Shown: positions 1 through 11,639 of the stretch, piece by piece | How the letters are laid out: every line of letters begins with the position of its first letter | How positions within the stretch are numbered: position 1 is the stretch's first letter | Assembly (NCBI RefSeq): GCF_018687715.1 | Contig: NC_056752.1 | Span: 6,440,501 to 6,504,500 of the forward strand | Source of the DNA: Carya illinoinensis | Lineage: Eukaryota; Streptophyta; Magnoliopsida; Fagales; Juglandaceae | Length of the DNA stretch: 64,000 nt | Direction: 5' to 3' | The notes under the pieces: model-generated | Seen by the model: the letters and a program-made list of their open reading frames with translations, nothing else | The model's database searches: none | Told to the model about the DNA's origin: nothing | Program-made: the position numbers and the translations under genes

Positions 1-419
1 AAATTTAGATTTTTAGAAAAATAGGTTACTTAGCTTTTCGGGTTTAGTATTGAAAAGATGTTAATTTCAAGTATTTATGGACTTACATGACTATTTTATT
101 GGTGACGATTAATAATTGTTTGGCTTTGTTGAGGAAAACTTTCTGAAAGGCTAAGAGAGCCAGGTAAGCGAGATTCCTATGCTAGACTTTATATAGAAAG
201 AAAAGTGAATTGAAGTTGGTTTAAAAAATGTGCATGATATGTTTTGAAAAGAAAATGTGAAAAGCAACCTCAGTTATGTATTTCTGCATTACCCATGAAA
301 TCTTTATGAAAGAGGAAAACGTTTTCTGACATGATTGGCGTAGACATGAGCAATATTTGACACGTTTCTGAAATGTGCAAAAGAGTGAATATGATATCTT
401 GTTATATGAAAATGTTTTG

Positions 420-530
420 GATCTGTTTTGATCATATGGAAATGATATGAATATGTTCAGCACATGATTTGATATGATATGAAATGATATGATACAAGAT
501 GAAATGACATGATAAGATGAAGAAAGATGT
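420..530. repeat. Degenerate GATATGAAAT-type short repeat
   Basis: The units ATGATATGA and GATATGAAAT recur irregularly, giving a low-complexity tract inside the presumed LTR. No coding or RNA feature was seen. Confidence 0.5.
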
Positions 531-596
531 GTAGTTCAGGATATGAATAAAAAGTCTTTGATATGATATGAATAGTTGGTATTAGAGCAAAGTTAG

Positions 597-735
597 AGAT
601 GGTGGTAAGCAAGAACAGTGATAAAATCCCGCCTGATAATTCTTGGCGCCTAGGAGCTGTAGAGATGGTGGTAAGTAGGGATGGTGGTAAGCAATGATGG
701 TGGTAAGCAGGGACGATGGTAGAGTCCCGCCTGTA
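597..735 (+). repeat. Minisatellite, GATGGTGGTAAG units
   Basis: GATGGTGGTAAG occurs four times (near 598, 664, 679 and 696), interleaved with two or three TCCCGCCTG(T)AAT blocks. It is a short internal repeat of the presumed LTR. No function can be assigned. Confidence 0.6.
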
Positions 736-1269
736 ATTCCCGCCTACAGTGCTCTGATAGGTACCACTGTAGTTGGTCTTTAAATATAAATAGTTTTATT
801 GTATATGAACAGTTTATAAAATATCGCTTAGATGTTTTGATAGCATATTTTTTTGGGGGGGATATATATTTTGATAATGAAATGATTTATTATAGCATAC
901 CAAACTTTCTGAAAAGGCTCATGTTTACACACTAATATATGTGCATTGCTTACTGAGTTGTTGATAACTCACCCCTTATCTCTACAATATTTTTCAATTG
1001 ATTTTGGAATAGTTCGGCTAAGGATCAGGATTATAGAACATGGGTGAGATGATTATTTAAGTATAGTGGATTACTCATAGAAGATCTCGAGGATTGGCGG
1101 ATTTTATTAAGAGATTTTGTAGTATTCTGATTATTGTAAATTTTTGAGTTTGTAAATATCTTAATGAAATGTGAGTTTTAAGTTATAGGAAGTAACTCTC
1201 TGACCCCTATGTGACCAGTACATTACAAATCATGCATCTAAAATTTTGAAAAGCTTAAAAGCCTATTTG

Positions 1270-1882
1270 GGTTTGATGCAAATTCAAATTCAAGTCTAGC
1301 GACTGGGGTGGCAATTGGGTGGAGCCTCCGATGCCTAAGTTAATAAAATCCAAAGGAGAGAGTTCAAAGACAGCTGTAGTGAGTAGAGTCCAAAGAGTCC
1401 AACCCCTATTTCTGTGTCTGAGGGTTGTTTTAATACATGTGCTTGGGGTCAGAGATCCATGCGCTGTCGCTGGAAAGAGAGGTGTCCTTCTAGAACCCCT
1501 TCTCCCAGGCCTCATTTAATGTGGCGTGGACCTTTGAATGAGGTAATTAATGAGGCATGATGCTCTGATGAGTGCATTCAATGTGGCGTGATCTCCGGGT
1601 ATTGCTTGGGAGTTTTGTCGAGGTGGCGTGTTTCCTCCTTTTTTGTCAAGGTGACCTCTCATGACCCAGGGTGGCGATCAGTTTTCTAACCCGGGACCCT
1701 CTTCCCAGCTTGCATGGGTCAAGGGCCCCTGAATCTGGCTACTGAAGGGCTAGGCGGGGAGAGGGGCCTTTAGCATTGGGCTTGGCCTCCCGTGCTCCCT
1801 GGGTTATGGGAAAATCTCCTGACACTTGATCTGGGCCCATATTCTCAGGCCTAAAGCCCTGAGGAAGAATCCCTCCAACTGT
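1270..1882 (-). repeat. 3' LTR of Tat copy 1
   Basis: It aligns by eye along its length with the LTRs at 13684-14352 and 56958-57635. Shared blocks include GACTGGGGTGGC, AGTCCAAAGAGTCCA and GCTTGGGGTCAGAGA. About 75 bases expected at its left end are missing or unrecognisable, and another LTR ends 40-odd bases away at 1226. Next to the right end is a purine-rich tract on the minus strand (about 1883-1900, GGTGGGGTAACA), which fits a polypurine tract. The frames overlapping this segment are not genes. Confidence 0.7.
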
Positions 1883-2254
1883 TACCCCACCAATTCCTAC
1901 TGAACAAGTTTGGTGGAAATTTCTTACAACCCCCCTTCTCTTGTTCCTTCATTTAGTCAATTGTTACCACCCTTATCCTCTAGCATCACTCTCTTGCCCA
2001 TTCATGGGTTCCCTCGCGTGTTCTACTAAGATTGGTTTTCGCTCATTGTTGGTGCGGTGTGACAATTCCTATTCCTGTTGCAATGGTATGTTTAGACTGT
2101 TTTTCCCAAGCACTTGATGGTACACATTCTGTCTCATCCACATTGATGGACTCTGGCGGCTTCAATCACATCCATCCCTCATGCTCTGGATTCATTGTTT
2201 TAGTGCAGTGAGAAGACTCCCACAATCCCAGAATTCGAACCGTCTTGCCTGGAG

Positions 2255-2262
2255 TATATAAT
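2255..2262 (+). promoter_or_regulatory. TATA box of the antisense ORF
   Basis: TATATAAT lies about 120 bases before the ATG at 2384, the first codon of the plus-strand reading frame inside the element. This spacing suits a plant core promoter with a short leader. No transcript evidence is available. Confidence 0.4.
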
Positions 2263-2383
2263 ACCCTTGGGGGGCAATACTGTGCCACCTCCCTTTCTTT
2301 TGCCGAGCATTGTAGAGGCTTTTTTTTTTTTTTTAATTCTTCTTAATGTCTCTCATATTCATCTCTCTTCTTCTTTTTCCATA

Positions 2384-4859
2384 ATGGCACCCAATAGTCC
2401 CTCCCGCGTGACCCCGAGAGGTTCTAGGGGCCCCAAATCTGCCCAACCCCTAAGTACTTCTCCCTTTCCTGCAGATGCGTCAATGGAGATCTAGAGGTAT
2501 GCGGGTTCCCAGTGGCGGTCGACAATTACTCTTCTTGAGTTGGATGAGCTAGAGGGGAAGGAGTACGGAGTATCTGGGGGTGCGATTCTAAAGGTTCCGT
2601 GACCAGATGATGGAGCTGTTGATTCTGAGAGATATGCTTATAAAGTAGCGTTATTTCCTGAAATGTTCTCAGACAGCTGCAGCTGCCATTCTGCTGCCCA
2701 ATCTGTGATTGTTGGACATGGCGGCCATGGCTTTTTCCCAACTCCATCCTGACTCATATAGGATACATGTGGGTTATTGTGTTATTTGGCGGTGCGCCTT
2801 GGAAGAGGTGAGGGAGGCCCGACTGGATCTTACTAGTCGAGAATTCTTCCTTACCCACCGTACATATCTCGAAGAAGGGTGGGAATACATGCAACTTTCT
2901 TCCTGACCAGGCATTGGTTGGCCTAGAACGGAAGTAGAAGTACGATAGGTGATTGTCGTGGTTCAAGCGTTTCTTCTTTGTATCTGGCGACGGTGTGGGA
3001 GTATCCCCCTGAACAAGCCCCCTGCCAAGACTTTCCCATTCGTGCTTATTGGGGGATTGTATGCGAGGAGTCACCCATTAGGTTACCGACGGCTCAAGAG
3101 GAGCTCCACCGTATTGAGATTGTTTGAGCTTGGGCCGATGCCCATCCAACAAAATTTTTTACAGACACTCTACTGAGTGCCTACAATTTGCAGTGGTATT
3201 TACCCCCTCACACCGCGCTGAGTCGCCTAGGGACTTCCATCTAGTTGAAGTCGAAAGGAAAGAAACCTAGGGGGGATTCACTGGCTGAACCAGATTCTGA
3301 TGATGATGTATTTCACCCTTTCGGGTAATCCTCAATGGGGGTATTCATCCAGCAACCTGTGTCGGCTTTGTCGGGGAGGGTTGCTCTGGCCTCTTCAAGT
3401 CAGGCCGCTTTGCCGCCACCCCTAGAGACCTAGGGGTGTGGTCCCCACCTCACACGCCCGCTATGCTTCTTTCTTGGTTAGTTCGAGCTCTTCCGTTGTC
3501 GCATTGGGCGTTCTGCCTACCCCGCCTGGTGGGGCAGGCCTCACAACTTTATTCTTCGGTGCTTCTCGGGGTCATTCTACTTAGGGATCGTAAGGCGGGT
3601 CTTCTTTTGCGCCTAGAATTAAAATTCCTGTTGTCCACTCTTCGGGCCCTACTTTGAGGGGTCATGCTGGAGCATCAGAAGGGGCAGCACAAGCCATGTT
3701 GTGGGTTGGGGAAGCCGTGGCTGAGGTTGCAAGCATAGGGGGTCAAGTGGTGGGGGCCCATACTGGTGACAATATGGCTCGAGAAATCCCAGTGCCCGAG
3801 GAGTTCGTCGATGCCCTCGGAGCTTTCCCTGTCTTTGTTGGGGCTGAGGCAGCTACTGTTAGGCTCAGAGCGGGTCCGGGGGTGAACTTGGACGAGGGGG
3901 CAAAAGTTGAGGGGCCCTCACAGTGGAGGCTGCACCTCGACTGGGGCACATAAGAGATCACGTGGGCCATGTCTAAGCGGCCACCCAAGGCTTGCAGGGA
4001 TTCTTTGAACATGTTCATACTGGGGGCTCTTGTCCCTTTTCCTTTTGGTGTCCTAAAGTTCCTTTCACAAATCTGATGAGGGTTTTTCTAGTAGGGTGTA
4101 GAGCAGCTGGTGGCATTCATCGTGGAGGACCAAGAAGAGTTGGAGACTAAGAACCAAGAGTTCCATTCTTTGGTCCGTGTGGCCTTGGGCAACATGAGGG
4201 CTGAGAGAGAACTCAGGGAGGAGTTTGAGGGTTCCCTCGCTAACCTGCACCGACGTTTGCAATATTTGAAGTTCGACTTGCAGAAGTCCCAAGAAGAGGC
4301 CGCCTTGTGCCGTCATGACCTTGGGTGCGAGTCGAACGCAAGAGATAGTATTCAGGAGATATTCGACTGCCAATCAGAGAAGCTCAAAAGGCTTTGATCT
4401 GTAAATTTAGAGCTGGACAGGAAGTGTGACTTGTTGAAGAGGTCCCACAAGTGGACTGAGAAGAAGTTCTTGGACATCTCCCAGTCACTTTCGGAGAGGA
4501 GGAACTCTCTTAAAGCCATAAAGGCGGAGAAGGACGCCCTAAAGTTTGCAAATGCCGAGGTTGAGGCTTTGCTTTAGCAGTCGCGCATTTGGTAGGTCCG
4601 AGATAAAGCATGGTACCATGGCTTCTTTACGAGATGTGAGTGGTTGAAGGGCTACTTGCTGACAAACCCCAAGATCGACTCATAGCTATTCGATCTTGGG
4701 TTAGTCACGCCCAGTTCGGTGGCGCTGAAGGCCAGAGCTCGTGTAAGGGAAGCCCTACTCCCGAGTGCCTTTCTGGCTAACCCTGCCATGCTCATAGTGG
4801 GTCCAAACACCCCAAAGGCAGGTCCTGTTGAGTCTGAGGAGGATCTTGAGATCCCTTAG
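2384..4859 (+). pseudogene. Antisense ORF of Tat element ('gypsy type transposon' family), decayed
   Basis: A broken plus-strand reading frame runs opposite to pol. It starts MAPNSPSRVTPRGS at 2384 and continues through stops and frame changes. A segment near 2590-2800 (VALFPEMFSD, then FSQLHPDSYRIHVGY) resembles the plant family annotated as putative gypsy type transposon. A Gly/Ala-rich linker follows (3654-3953), then a charged coiled coil (4110-4600, e.g. ELRE.FEGSLANLH). The end near 4620-4859 includes CEWLKGYLL and stops with TAG at 4857-4859. Such ORFs are known from Tat-like elements; their role is unknown. The copy is non-functional. The family match is from memory of its pattern. 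Confidence 0.55.
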
Positions 4860-5288
4860 GTCAGCCTTGCATTCCTGTTGTTTATTTTATTTCTGATTCC
4901 ATGTAAAATGTTCATTTTTCCTATTTTCAAACCACACAAATTTGTTCTTAATGAGATTCTTCGCTTTTGCACGTTGCTGTGTTTTTCATGTTTCATTATG
5001 TACCTTTGTGTCCTTTATGTTTCCCCTGCTGTTAAGTCTTTCGGAGACCGTTGTGCAGGGCCCATATTGCTTATAGGGTCAACGTGGCAACTGGGGGGCT
5101 ACGCGTCCCGATTGGTTGGACATCGAGGTTCCCCCGTTACACCCTTCTTGTCTTAATAGTGCCAATGGGCATTAATGGTGATGCAAGATTTGAGCAGCAT
5201 TCCCACGAGATCTGCACCAAACATGACGGGGTGGAAGGATACGCATGTTCCCCAGATCTCAGGGGGGGACGTAATGCCACGAGTAATC
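4860..5288 (+). other. Spacer between the two antisense units
   Basis: This is T-rich sequence after the antisense ORF stop. From about 5143 it matches the left end of Tat copy 2 (48066 onward), so the second copy begins part way through this spacer. The small frames here have no recognisable domain. Confidence 0.5.
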
Positions 5289-6131
5289 TATATAAAGCAC
5301 CCTTTGGTGACTGATAATTGCCACATCTCCTTGTTCATTTCCTTATAATCCAAGTCCCTTTCCCTTTCTCCTTAAGCGAGTTGTGCTCCTATATAGGCCA
5401 TATAGGTCAATATGGCCTATATCCTAGTCGGCCTTCCGGCCTCGTGTCAGTCCTCTCGGGCAAGGGCTTGTCGTGGGTCAATGTTAGAGCAAACCTCGAG
5501 TTTTTCCTTGGGGGGTCACCATGCGCCAACCTCAAATCATTGGGCATTGCCGATTGAACCTAACCTTTTTTGCACTATTGGCCCGTAAGCCTTTAGGGAG
5601 GTTCGTTGAGGTTCATGTCATCCCTTGTTACTTGAAGAAGTGTGGTAGTGCTGGCATGAGCTACGCTCTGTGGTCGCACAGTTTGATGGATCTCTGTATC
5701 TGAGAACTTGCCATACAGTTCATGTTCCATTACGATGTTTCAACTTGCTCGACGGAGCGAGTCAACCCAGACTCTCCTAGCAAGGGGGTCACTCCAGCTT
5801 GCCTATGTCTCTGGCGGGGCTGGAAGTGCCCAATCCGTACTTCTATGCAGAGCCCTTGGTTCAGAGTGATGATGGCTTCCTGGCGGCCGCCTACGGGTCG
5901 AGGATCTTGACGTGTTCGTCACTAGCATGCCCTCCTTCTTCGCCCCCAACATACTTTTAGGATGGCGCCTCTCTAGCGACTTGGGGACGCCGCCTTTTTC
6001 TACCGACAGAACCGTTGGGTACCCCGCCAAGTTTGCCTACAAATCATTTTGATTTCTTTTTCTTTGTATAGTTTCTTGTGAACACATTGTAATCTACCTC
6101 TTTACAAAGATTCTAACAGTTAATGAATAAA
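5289..6131 (+). other. Plus-strand transcription unit in Tat copy 1 (TATA to AATAAA)
   Basis: TATATAAA at 5289-5296 is followed about 830 bases later by AATAAA at 6126-6131 and a T-rich stretch. The same arrangement is kept in copy 2 (48230-48991), with closely matching sequence around the TATA box (…AAGCAYCCTTTGGTG) and the polyadenylation signal. Short frames inside (for example 5521-5703) are not convincingly conserved between copies because small indels differ. It could be a noncoding transcript or the remains of a second antisense gene. Transcription is inferred from signals only. Confidence 0.4.
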
Positions 6132-6344
6132 AAGTTCTTTGTTTATGCCTTTTGCATTCTGTTACCTCTACTATCATGAGCCCTTTGGGCAGCCGTGTGT
6201 CGATCGTTCATCCCCAGGGGGGGGCTTGTTCTATTTCTTCCTGACGAGTGAATAACTTCCTGTGCCATGTAGAATTTTGTGGCGATTGAGCAGCACTTAA
6301 GTTGGGCTTGTCTGGTCAATCCTCGCGCTTTGACCAGAGAGGGG

Positions 6345-6640
6345 CCGAGCGGCATGTGAAGCCGGGCTCAACTAGAGACCTTCGATCAGTGCACAGGTTG
6401 AACTTGCCTCATTGACCTTCATGCTCAGCAAGAGGGGCCTAGTAGTATTTATGACTAGGCCCTCCCAGGAATCCTTTGTAGAGGTCGTGCAATGTGTAAG
6501 TCAAGCACGCCTCGTTGACCCTCACGCTAGGCAAGAGGGGTTGAGCTGTATGTACAACCAGGCTCGCTCAGAAATCCTTTACAGAGGTCATGCGGCAAGC
6601 AAGCCTGGCACACCTAGTTAACCCTCGTGCTTGGCTAGAG
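6345..6640. repeat. Tandem repeat, about 103-bp unit (3 copies)
   Basis: Three head-to-tail units share the landmarks GAAATCCTTT.CAGAGGT and GTTGACCCTCACGCT. The first is the most diverged. The same array in Tat copy 2 (51437-51843) has four units. The short ORFs overlapping it are by-products of the repeat. Confidence 0.7.
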
Positions 6641-6879
6641 GGACCGATTTCTTATGTGTGCTGCAAGGGTCGAACCACAATATTGACAATCATCGATGTT
6701 TACTAACCTGGGTTGTTGTGCCAATGTGGGGAAGCTCTAAACCATTACCATTGGATGAGGCGCTTTCCTTGAAGTTGTACCGGGTAATCTTGGGATTATT
6801 CCACACTCCGTCGAGGGTGGGATAGAGGTGTTTCAAACCACTCTCTCCCCTTTCATCCCCTCGGGAGAGGTAACTAGTC

Positions 6880-7456
6880 GACAGTCTTAGAGCTGGATTA
6901 CTTTTCGCTGCGGTGGGATGGGGTAATCTATTCGGGCAGTCTCAGGGTTGGTCTCGCTGTCCTGCATGGGGGAGGTCGAGCTAGCCTGAGGCTAACCCCA
7001 CCTGTTCTCGTTTCCATTTGTTGATATCGTAGGGAAGGTAGATGAGGACTGGGCCAGTGTCGTGCCCACTCTTCGTCACGACAGGACGTGGTATGTTGGA
7101 GTGACCTCAAGGCTAGGCCCGCTCTCCTTCGGGAGGGACTCGAGATGGCCTCTGGCTCGTCTTGCCCTTTACTGCTCCTTGAGGAGGTAGTTTGTTCAAG
7201 TAGTCTCAGACTAGACCCGTTCCTATCAATCGATGCCCACTAGAAATGTAAGTTGTCAGGCACTTGAGGACAGACCCACACTTTGCCGCAGGAGAGACCA
7301 AGCATTCATAGGCATTACACCCATCCCTTTGGTACCCCGCAAGGATGGTAAATATCAGAGGGCCGAGGGGCCATCCACTCTTTGCCACAACTAGGGTGGG
7401 GTAACATTCGGGTAGCCTTAGGGTTGGACCCGCTCTCCTTCGTGGGGGAGGTTGGG
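6880..7456. repeat. Higher-order repeat of about 0.5 kb in Tat copy 1
   Basis: Blocks reading CGGGCAGTCTCAGGG…GACCCGCTCTCC…GGGGGAGGTTG recur at about 6930 and 7408. Between them are related sub-blocks such as TGTCGTGCCCACTCTTCGTC and ATTACACCCATCCCTTTGG. The matching region of copy 2 (52090-53290) shows three such units. This is noncoding spacer between integrase and the antisense units. Confidence 0.6.
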
Positions 7457-9963
7457 TTTTTTTTTTTTTTTTAAAAAAGAGGATGGGCCACATGTCCAAG
7501 AGTGACCCCGCCCCAATTTTATACAAAAGACCCTCACGTATGGCGGAGGAAAACCGTAGAACAAAGCAAACACTTGGGGGGCTACAAGAAGCACCCAAAA
7601 CCCAAGTGTAAAAAAAGATATACTAAGCAAAAGCCAGAACCAAACAAAAAAGAAAGCCAAGATAAGATCCGTGTTTTACTTTCTGAGGGCATACAGACCC
7701 ATTTTGTCCACTTTTAATATTCCTTTTAGTATGTGAGGGACATCGTTGAAATTAGTCCAAGTTCCAGATTTCTTTTCCGAAGCCAAGCGGGCCAGAAAAT
7801 CTGCCCCTGCATTACCTTCTCTAAAGACATGCATCACCTTAAAAACCAATGTTTTTAGAATGTCCTGTATTTCTTCCCAGTAGTCTTCAAGGTACCATAT
7901 GCTACATCTCCCTCCTCTCAACCAATTTGCAACTAACAAAGAGTCCACTTCAATCTCTATTTTCTCAAGTGCTAAATCCTTACAATATTTTAGCCCATAA
8001 TACAACGCTCGTAGTTCGGCTTCATTATTAGTCCCAACCTCCATCTCTTTTGCGTAGGCCCACATCATACGACCCTTATCATCACGAATTATGCCACCAG
8101 CGCCCATCTGACCCGGATTGCCCAAGGAGCTCCCATCCACATTAAGTTTGGCCCACCCCACACTTGGCTTGTTCCATTTCACCAAACAAGGTGATGGACT
8201 ATGTCCCACCTTCATCGGGATACCAAGGTTTTGTAAAACTTTGTCATCCCCATCACTAAACCTTTTGCTAGTGCGTAATCTTAAACCAACCCAAGCTAAA
8301 GCAGCTTTTATGGTCCCCCACAATCGATCTCCATTTTGCATCTTCCCTTCCATACGAGCTTTACATCTCCAAACCCAAAGAGACCAGGTTATAATAACAG
8401 GCACAATGCCTAGAAGCGTACCTTTTTGGGTTGAAAGTGATGCTTTGCGAAACCACAGTTCCATATTTGCCTTCCACGGTCTCCTATGATCATACGGCAT
8501 GCCCATAAGTATAGAAGCGCGTCTCCATATGTCTGAAGCAACCTTCCCTGTAGCAAGGACATGGTCTTGATCTTCTATACACCTATGCTCACAACACTCG
8601 CATCTGGAAGCTAGGGGAATTCCCAGGTGTCGAATGCGAACATCCACACTAAGGCTATGATTCAAAGCTTTCCAGATTGTAATCGAATACTTCTTGGGAA
8701 GGGCGGGATGCCATATCCAGTTTGCCCATTCCGATTTTGGCGCGTGAACCCGAATACACTCCCAAGCCGACTTAGATGAAAAAACCCCATTCAAAGCCGG
8801 TTTCCAAACTAGCACATCAGTGCCTTCTTTGTGTGCCCCTAGGCTATTTAGAATTTCTTCTGCTTTTGTTTCCCCCACCAGATTTATTAGCAAATTCACA
8901 TCCCAGCCATTTTGTATTCTACACTCCCTTACCCTTAAAGACGATTGTGCAGTCATCTCGCAAGACTCTACCAAAGGGCCAGTCTTTAACCAAGGATCCC
9001 GCCAAAAGGAAACCTGTCCTTCCTTAATCCGCCACCAAGTATTATTAAGGATATTCGGAACCATGGTCATAATACACTTCCAAAGAGGTGATCCTTTAGT
9101 GTTATCAACTAATGTCACATGCTCTCCTTTACAGTATTTCTTCCTGAAAAAATTTGCCCATAGAGAATCACTGGATAACAGATTCCAAGCAAGCTTCATA
9201 AATAGTGAAGACTGAACTTCTTCAAATTTTCTTAAACCTAGTCCCCCTTCCTTGGTCGGCATACAAACCTTTTGCCAGGCTACCCACTTACGTTTCTGTT
9301 TACCATTTAAGATACCCCAGAAGAAATTACTCATAATCCTGTTTAGCGAAGATACCACTTTCTTGGGAGTATGTAACACTGAGAGTAGATGGACCGGGAT
9401 GCTTGATACCACATGGCGTAGTAAAAGGAGCCGAGCACCTGCTGATAGTAGCCTATTTTGCCACCCCTCTAGACGATCACGGATACGGTTCATTAAATCC
9501 TCAAAATAAGACACCTTTAACCTTCCACTAAATAGAGGGACACCCAGGTATTTAACCGGAAATTGGCCTTCCGAGAAGGAGGTCAATTGAAGGATATTTC
9601 TTTTTCGGACCGAGTTGACATACTTGGGGAAAAAAATGGAGGACTTCTCCTTACTAACCACTTGACCCGACCAGCTTTCATACAAGGCAAATACGTCAGA
9701 GATGGCTTGCATGGAAGCTCTACCCCCGTTTGCAAAGACCACTATATCATCAGCATAAAATAAATGGGAGATCAGGGGTGTGCCCCGAGGGTGGGAGTAA
9801 GGTGCAATTTTCTCCATCTCAAAATTATGTTTTATCAAGCGAGACAAGGTTTCCTGAACAAGTATGAACAAGTAAGGAGACAAAGGGTCACCTTGGCGCA
9901 ATCCACGACCACTGGGGAAGAAACCTTTAGCCGACCCATTCATGACCACTGAGAACCATGGAG
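7457..9963 (-). mobile_element. 5'-truncated L1-type LINE inserted in Tat copy 1
   Basis: The minus-strand element ends in a poly-A tail, seen as 16 T at 7457-7472. Its long ORF runs without a stop to the truncated 5' end near 9963. Endonuclease and the first half of RT are absent. The left flank (GGGGGAGGTTGGG) and right flank (TATGTGGAGGTAG) both match Tat copy 2, which has about 35 more bases between them. So insertion seems to have removed a little target DNA, and no target duplication was seen. Confidence 0.85.
7676..9963 (-). CDS. LINE ORF2 C-terminal part: RT, zf-RVT, RNase H
   Basis: This open frame has a first Met at 9949 (757 residues), and the coding frame continues upstream to the truncation (…TPWFSV). 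In order: RT palm with GLRQGDPLSPYLF (residues about 16-28) and catalytic FYADD (about 64-68); RT thumb; a zf-RVT region with CECCEH…DQDHVL; and an RNase H domain near the end, starting LNVDGSSLGNPG and containing NNEAEL and EVDSLLVANW. RNase H at the C terminus is typical of one branch of plant L1 elements. The frame has no internal stop, so the insertion may be fairly young. It cannot move alone because endonuclease and ORF1 are missing. No promoter is present. Confidence 0.85.
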
Positions 9964-10297
9964 TCGATATGTGGAGGTAGTATGTTCAGATAGTGTGTTT
10001 GACTAGACCCACTCTTGCCCATTGACATCACGGGGAAGGTAATTGGCTATTGTAGGTTCTATTGATGAGGGCGTGTCTTCGTAGAGGTTCATATTTGGGT
10101 GAACTACATTCTGACAGAGGTATTGTTCCCACACATTCAATTCCTGAACCATTCACACTTCTTTATCAACAAAGTCTACACAATAATTAACAAATCAAAT
10201 CACAAAATTACACCTCACAAAGTCTTCACTGGTAGAACATTCGTAGGTGCTCAATGTTCTGTGGATGTTGTAGTTTGTTCTCTTGGGAATCTAGAAA

Positions 10298-11546
10298 CTA
10301 GTAGACCCCGAGGCGATTGCTGGCAACAACAACATAGGGGCCTTCCCACTGCAGTCTTAGCTTGGCTTCATCTCTGGTGGTGGTCCCAGTTTGTTTTGGG
10401 ATGAGTTCTCCGACTTTGAATGACCTTGGGTACATCCTTTGATTGAAATAGTGCTCTACTTCGTTCTTGTATGCTACCATTGTCAGCTCAACCTCTTCTT
10501 GGATTTCACCCACCAGGTCAAGCTGTGTTCCTCAAGGCATTGGTCATTGGAGTGTTGCTCGTAGTGCCGCACCTAGTAGGTGGGGATATCCACCTCGACC
10601 GACAGCATGGCTTCATGGCCATACGTAGGGTGAACAGGGTCTCTCCTGCCGGCATTCTCACTATCACCTGGTACGCCCATAGGACTGTGGGAAGCTCTTT
10701 TGCCCATGCTCCTATCTGGTCACTAAGCTTCTTCTTCAGTATTCTTAACAGGGTTTTGTTGGTCGCTTCTACCTAGCTGTTGGACTGGGGGTGTCTCGGG
10801 GAGAGTATCAGAATTTGATTCCCATGTCTCAACACTAGTCTTGATAGTGGCCCTAGTCAAGCTACCTCTCATTCTCTAAAATGATGTTGTGAGGAATGCC
10901 GATGTTCTTCCACAAAAAACAAGTGATATTATTCATCGTATTCATCGCCAACGCTTCGGCCTCCACTCCCTTGGTGAAGTAATCCACCACCACTACCATG
11001 AATTTTACCCCGCCCTTGCCTAGGGGAAGGGGGCCTACAGGTTGACCCACCACTGGGCAAAGAGACTGGTGTCATTTCTTCTGGCAGGCGGTGAATGACT
11101 TTGGAGTACTCCTAGCACTTCCAGCACCTTCGCACATATTCCTCGGCGTCTTTTAGGGCACGCGGCCAATAATACCCTACCCATAATGCCTTGCCTGCTA
11201 GTACCCTGCCCTTGGAGTGGTCACTGCAGATTCCCTCGTGTATCTTTGCCAACACATGTTGGGCCTGCTCGCTCGAGATGCATCTCAATAAAGGGGTGTT
11301 GTATCCTTTCTGGTATAAGATACCACCGACTATGGTGTACCTTGTTGCTTGGTACCTAACCTTTCTAGCCCTTTGTTTGCCGTCGGGTACTTCATTGGTC
11401 TTTAGGTACTGAAGGATGTCCACGGCCCAGTCTAGTGCACCCGGTCCGATTTCCAGCAACTCGATCCGTATGGCCGGCATCTCCACTATTCTAAGGATGG
11501 TCAATTCCAGTATCGGGGCTGCCTCTTGCCCGAACCCCATTTTCAC
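10298..11546 (-). pseudogene. Integrase remains of Tat copy 1
   Basis: Read on the minus strand, 11546-11112 gives the segment before integrase plus its zinc-binding part (HEGICSDHSKG … RRCWKC). 11053-10862 gives the start of the catalytic core (VVVVDYFTKGVEAEAL). 10513-10298 gives the C-terminal domain (KVGELIP…WEGPYVVV). Stops and frame changes separate the pieces. At the second catalytic Asp, where integrases have S-D-N-G, this copy reads L-E-N-E. Copy 2 has L-E-N-G at the same place. Confidence 0.75.
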
Positions 11547-11639
11547 TAGTCTATCTGCCCTATGATTTTCAGCCCTCAGGTTTTGCTGTATCTAGAAATG
11601 TTTGAAATAAGCACGCTCGGCTTCTATTAAGGTTAGGTA

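Larger units (their letters stand above)
1..1226 (+). mobile_element. 3' part of a gypsy-type LTR
   Basis: This AT-rich stretch has no credible gene. It contains a motif common in long LTRs of plant gypsy elements (a TTACTGAGTTGTTGATAACT block near 950-970) and ends at 1226 in CATTACA, like the usual …GTTACA end of such LTRs. The minus-frame ORF at 221-463 has no recognisable domain and is probably chance. The LTR is cut by the window edge, so its length and partner are unknown. The assignment rests on motif resemblance only. Confidence 0.4.

Noticed and set aside
6345..6640. Regular repeats considered as a CRISPR array
   Set aside because: Plant nuclear DNA; the units are contiguous without unique spacers and recur inside a second copy of a retrotransposon.
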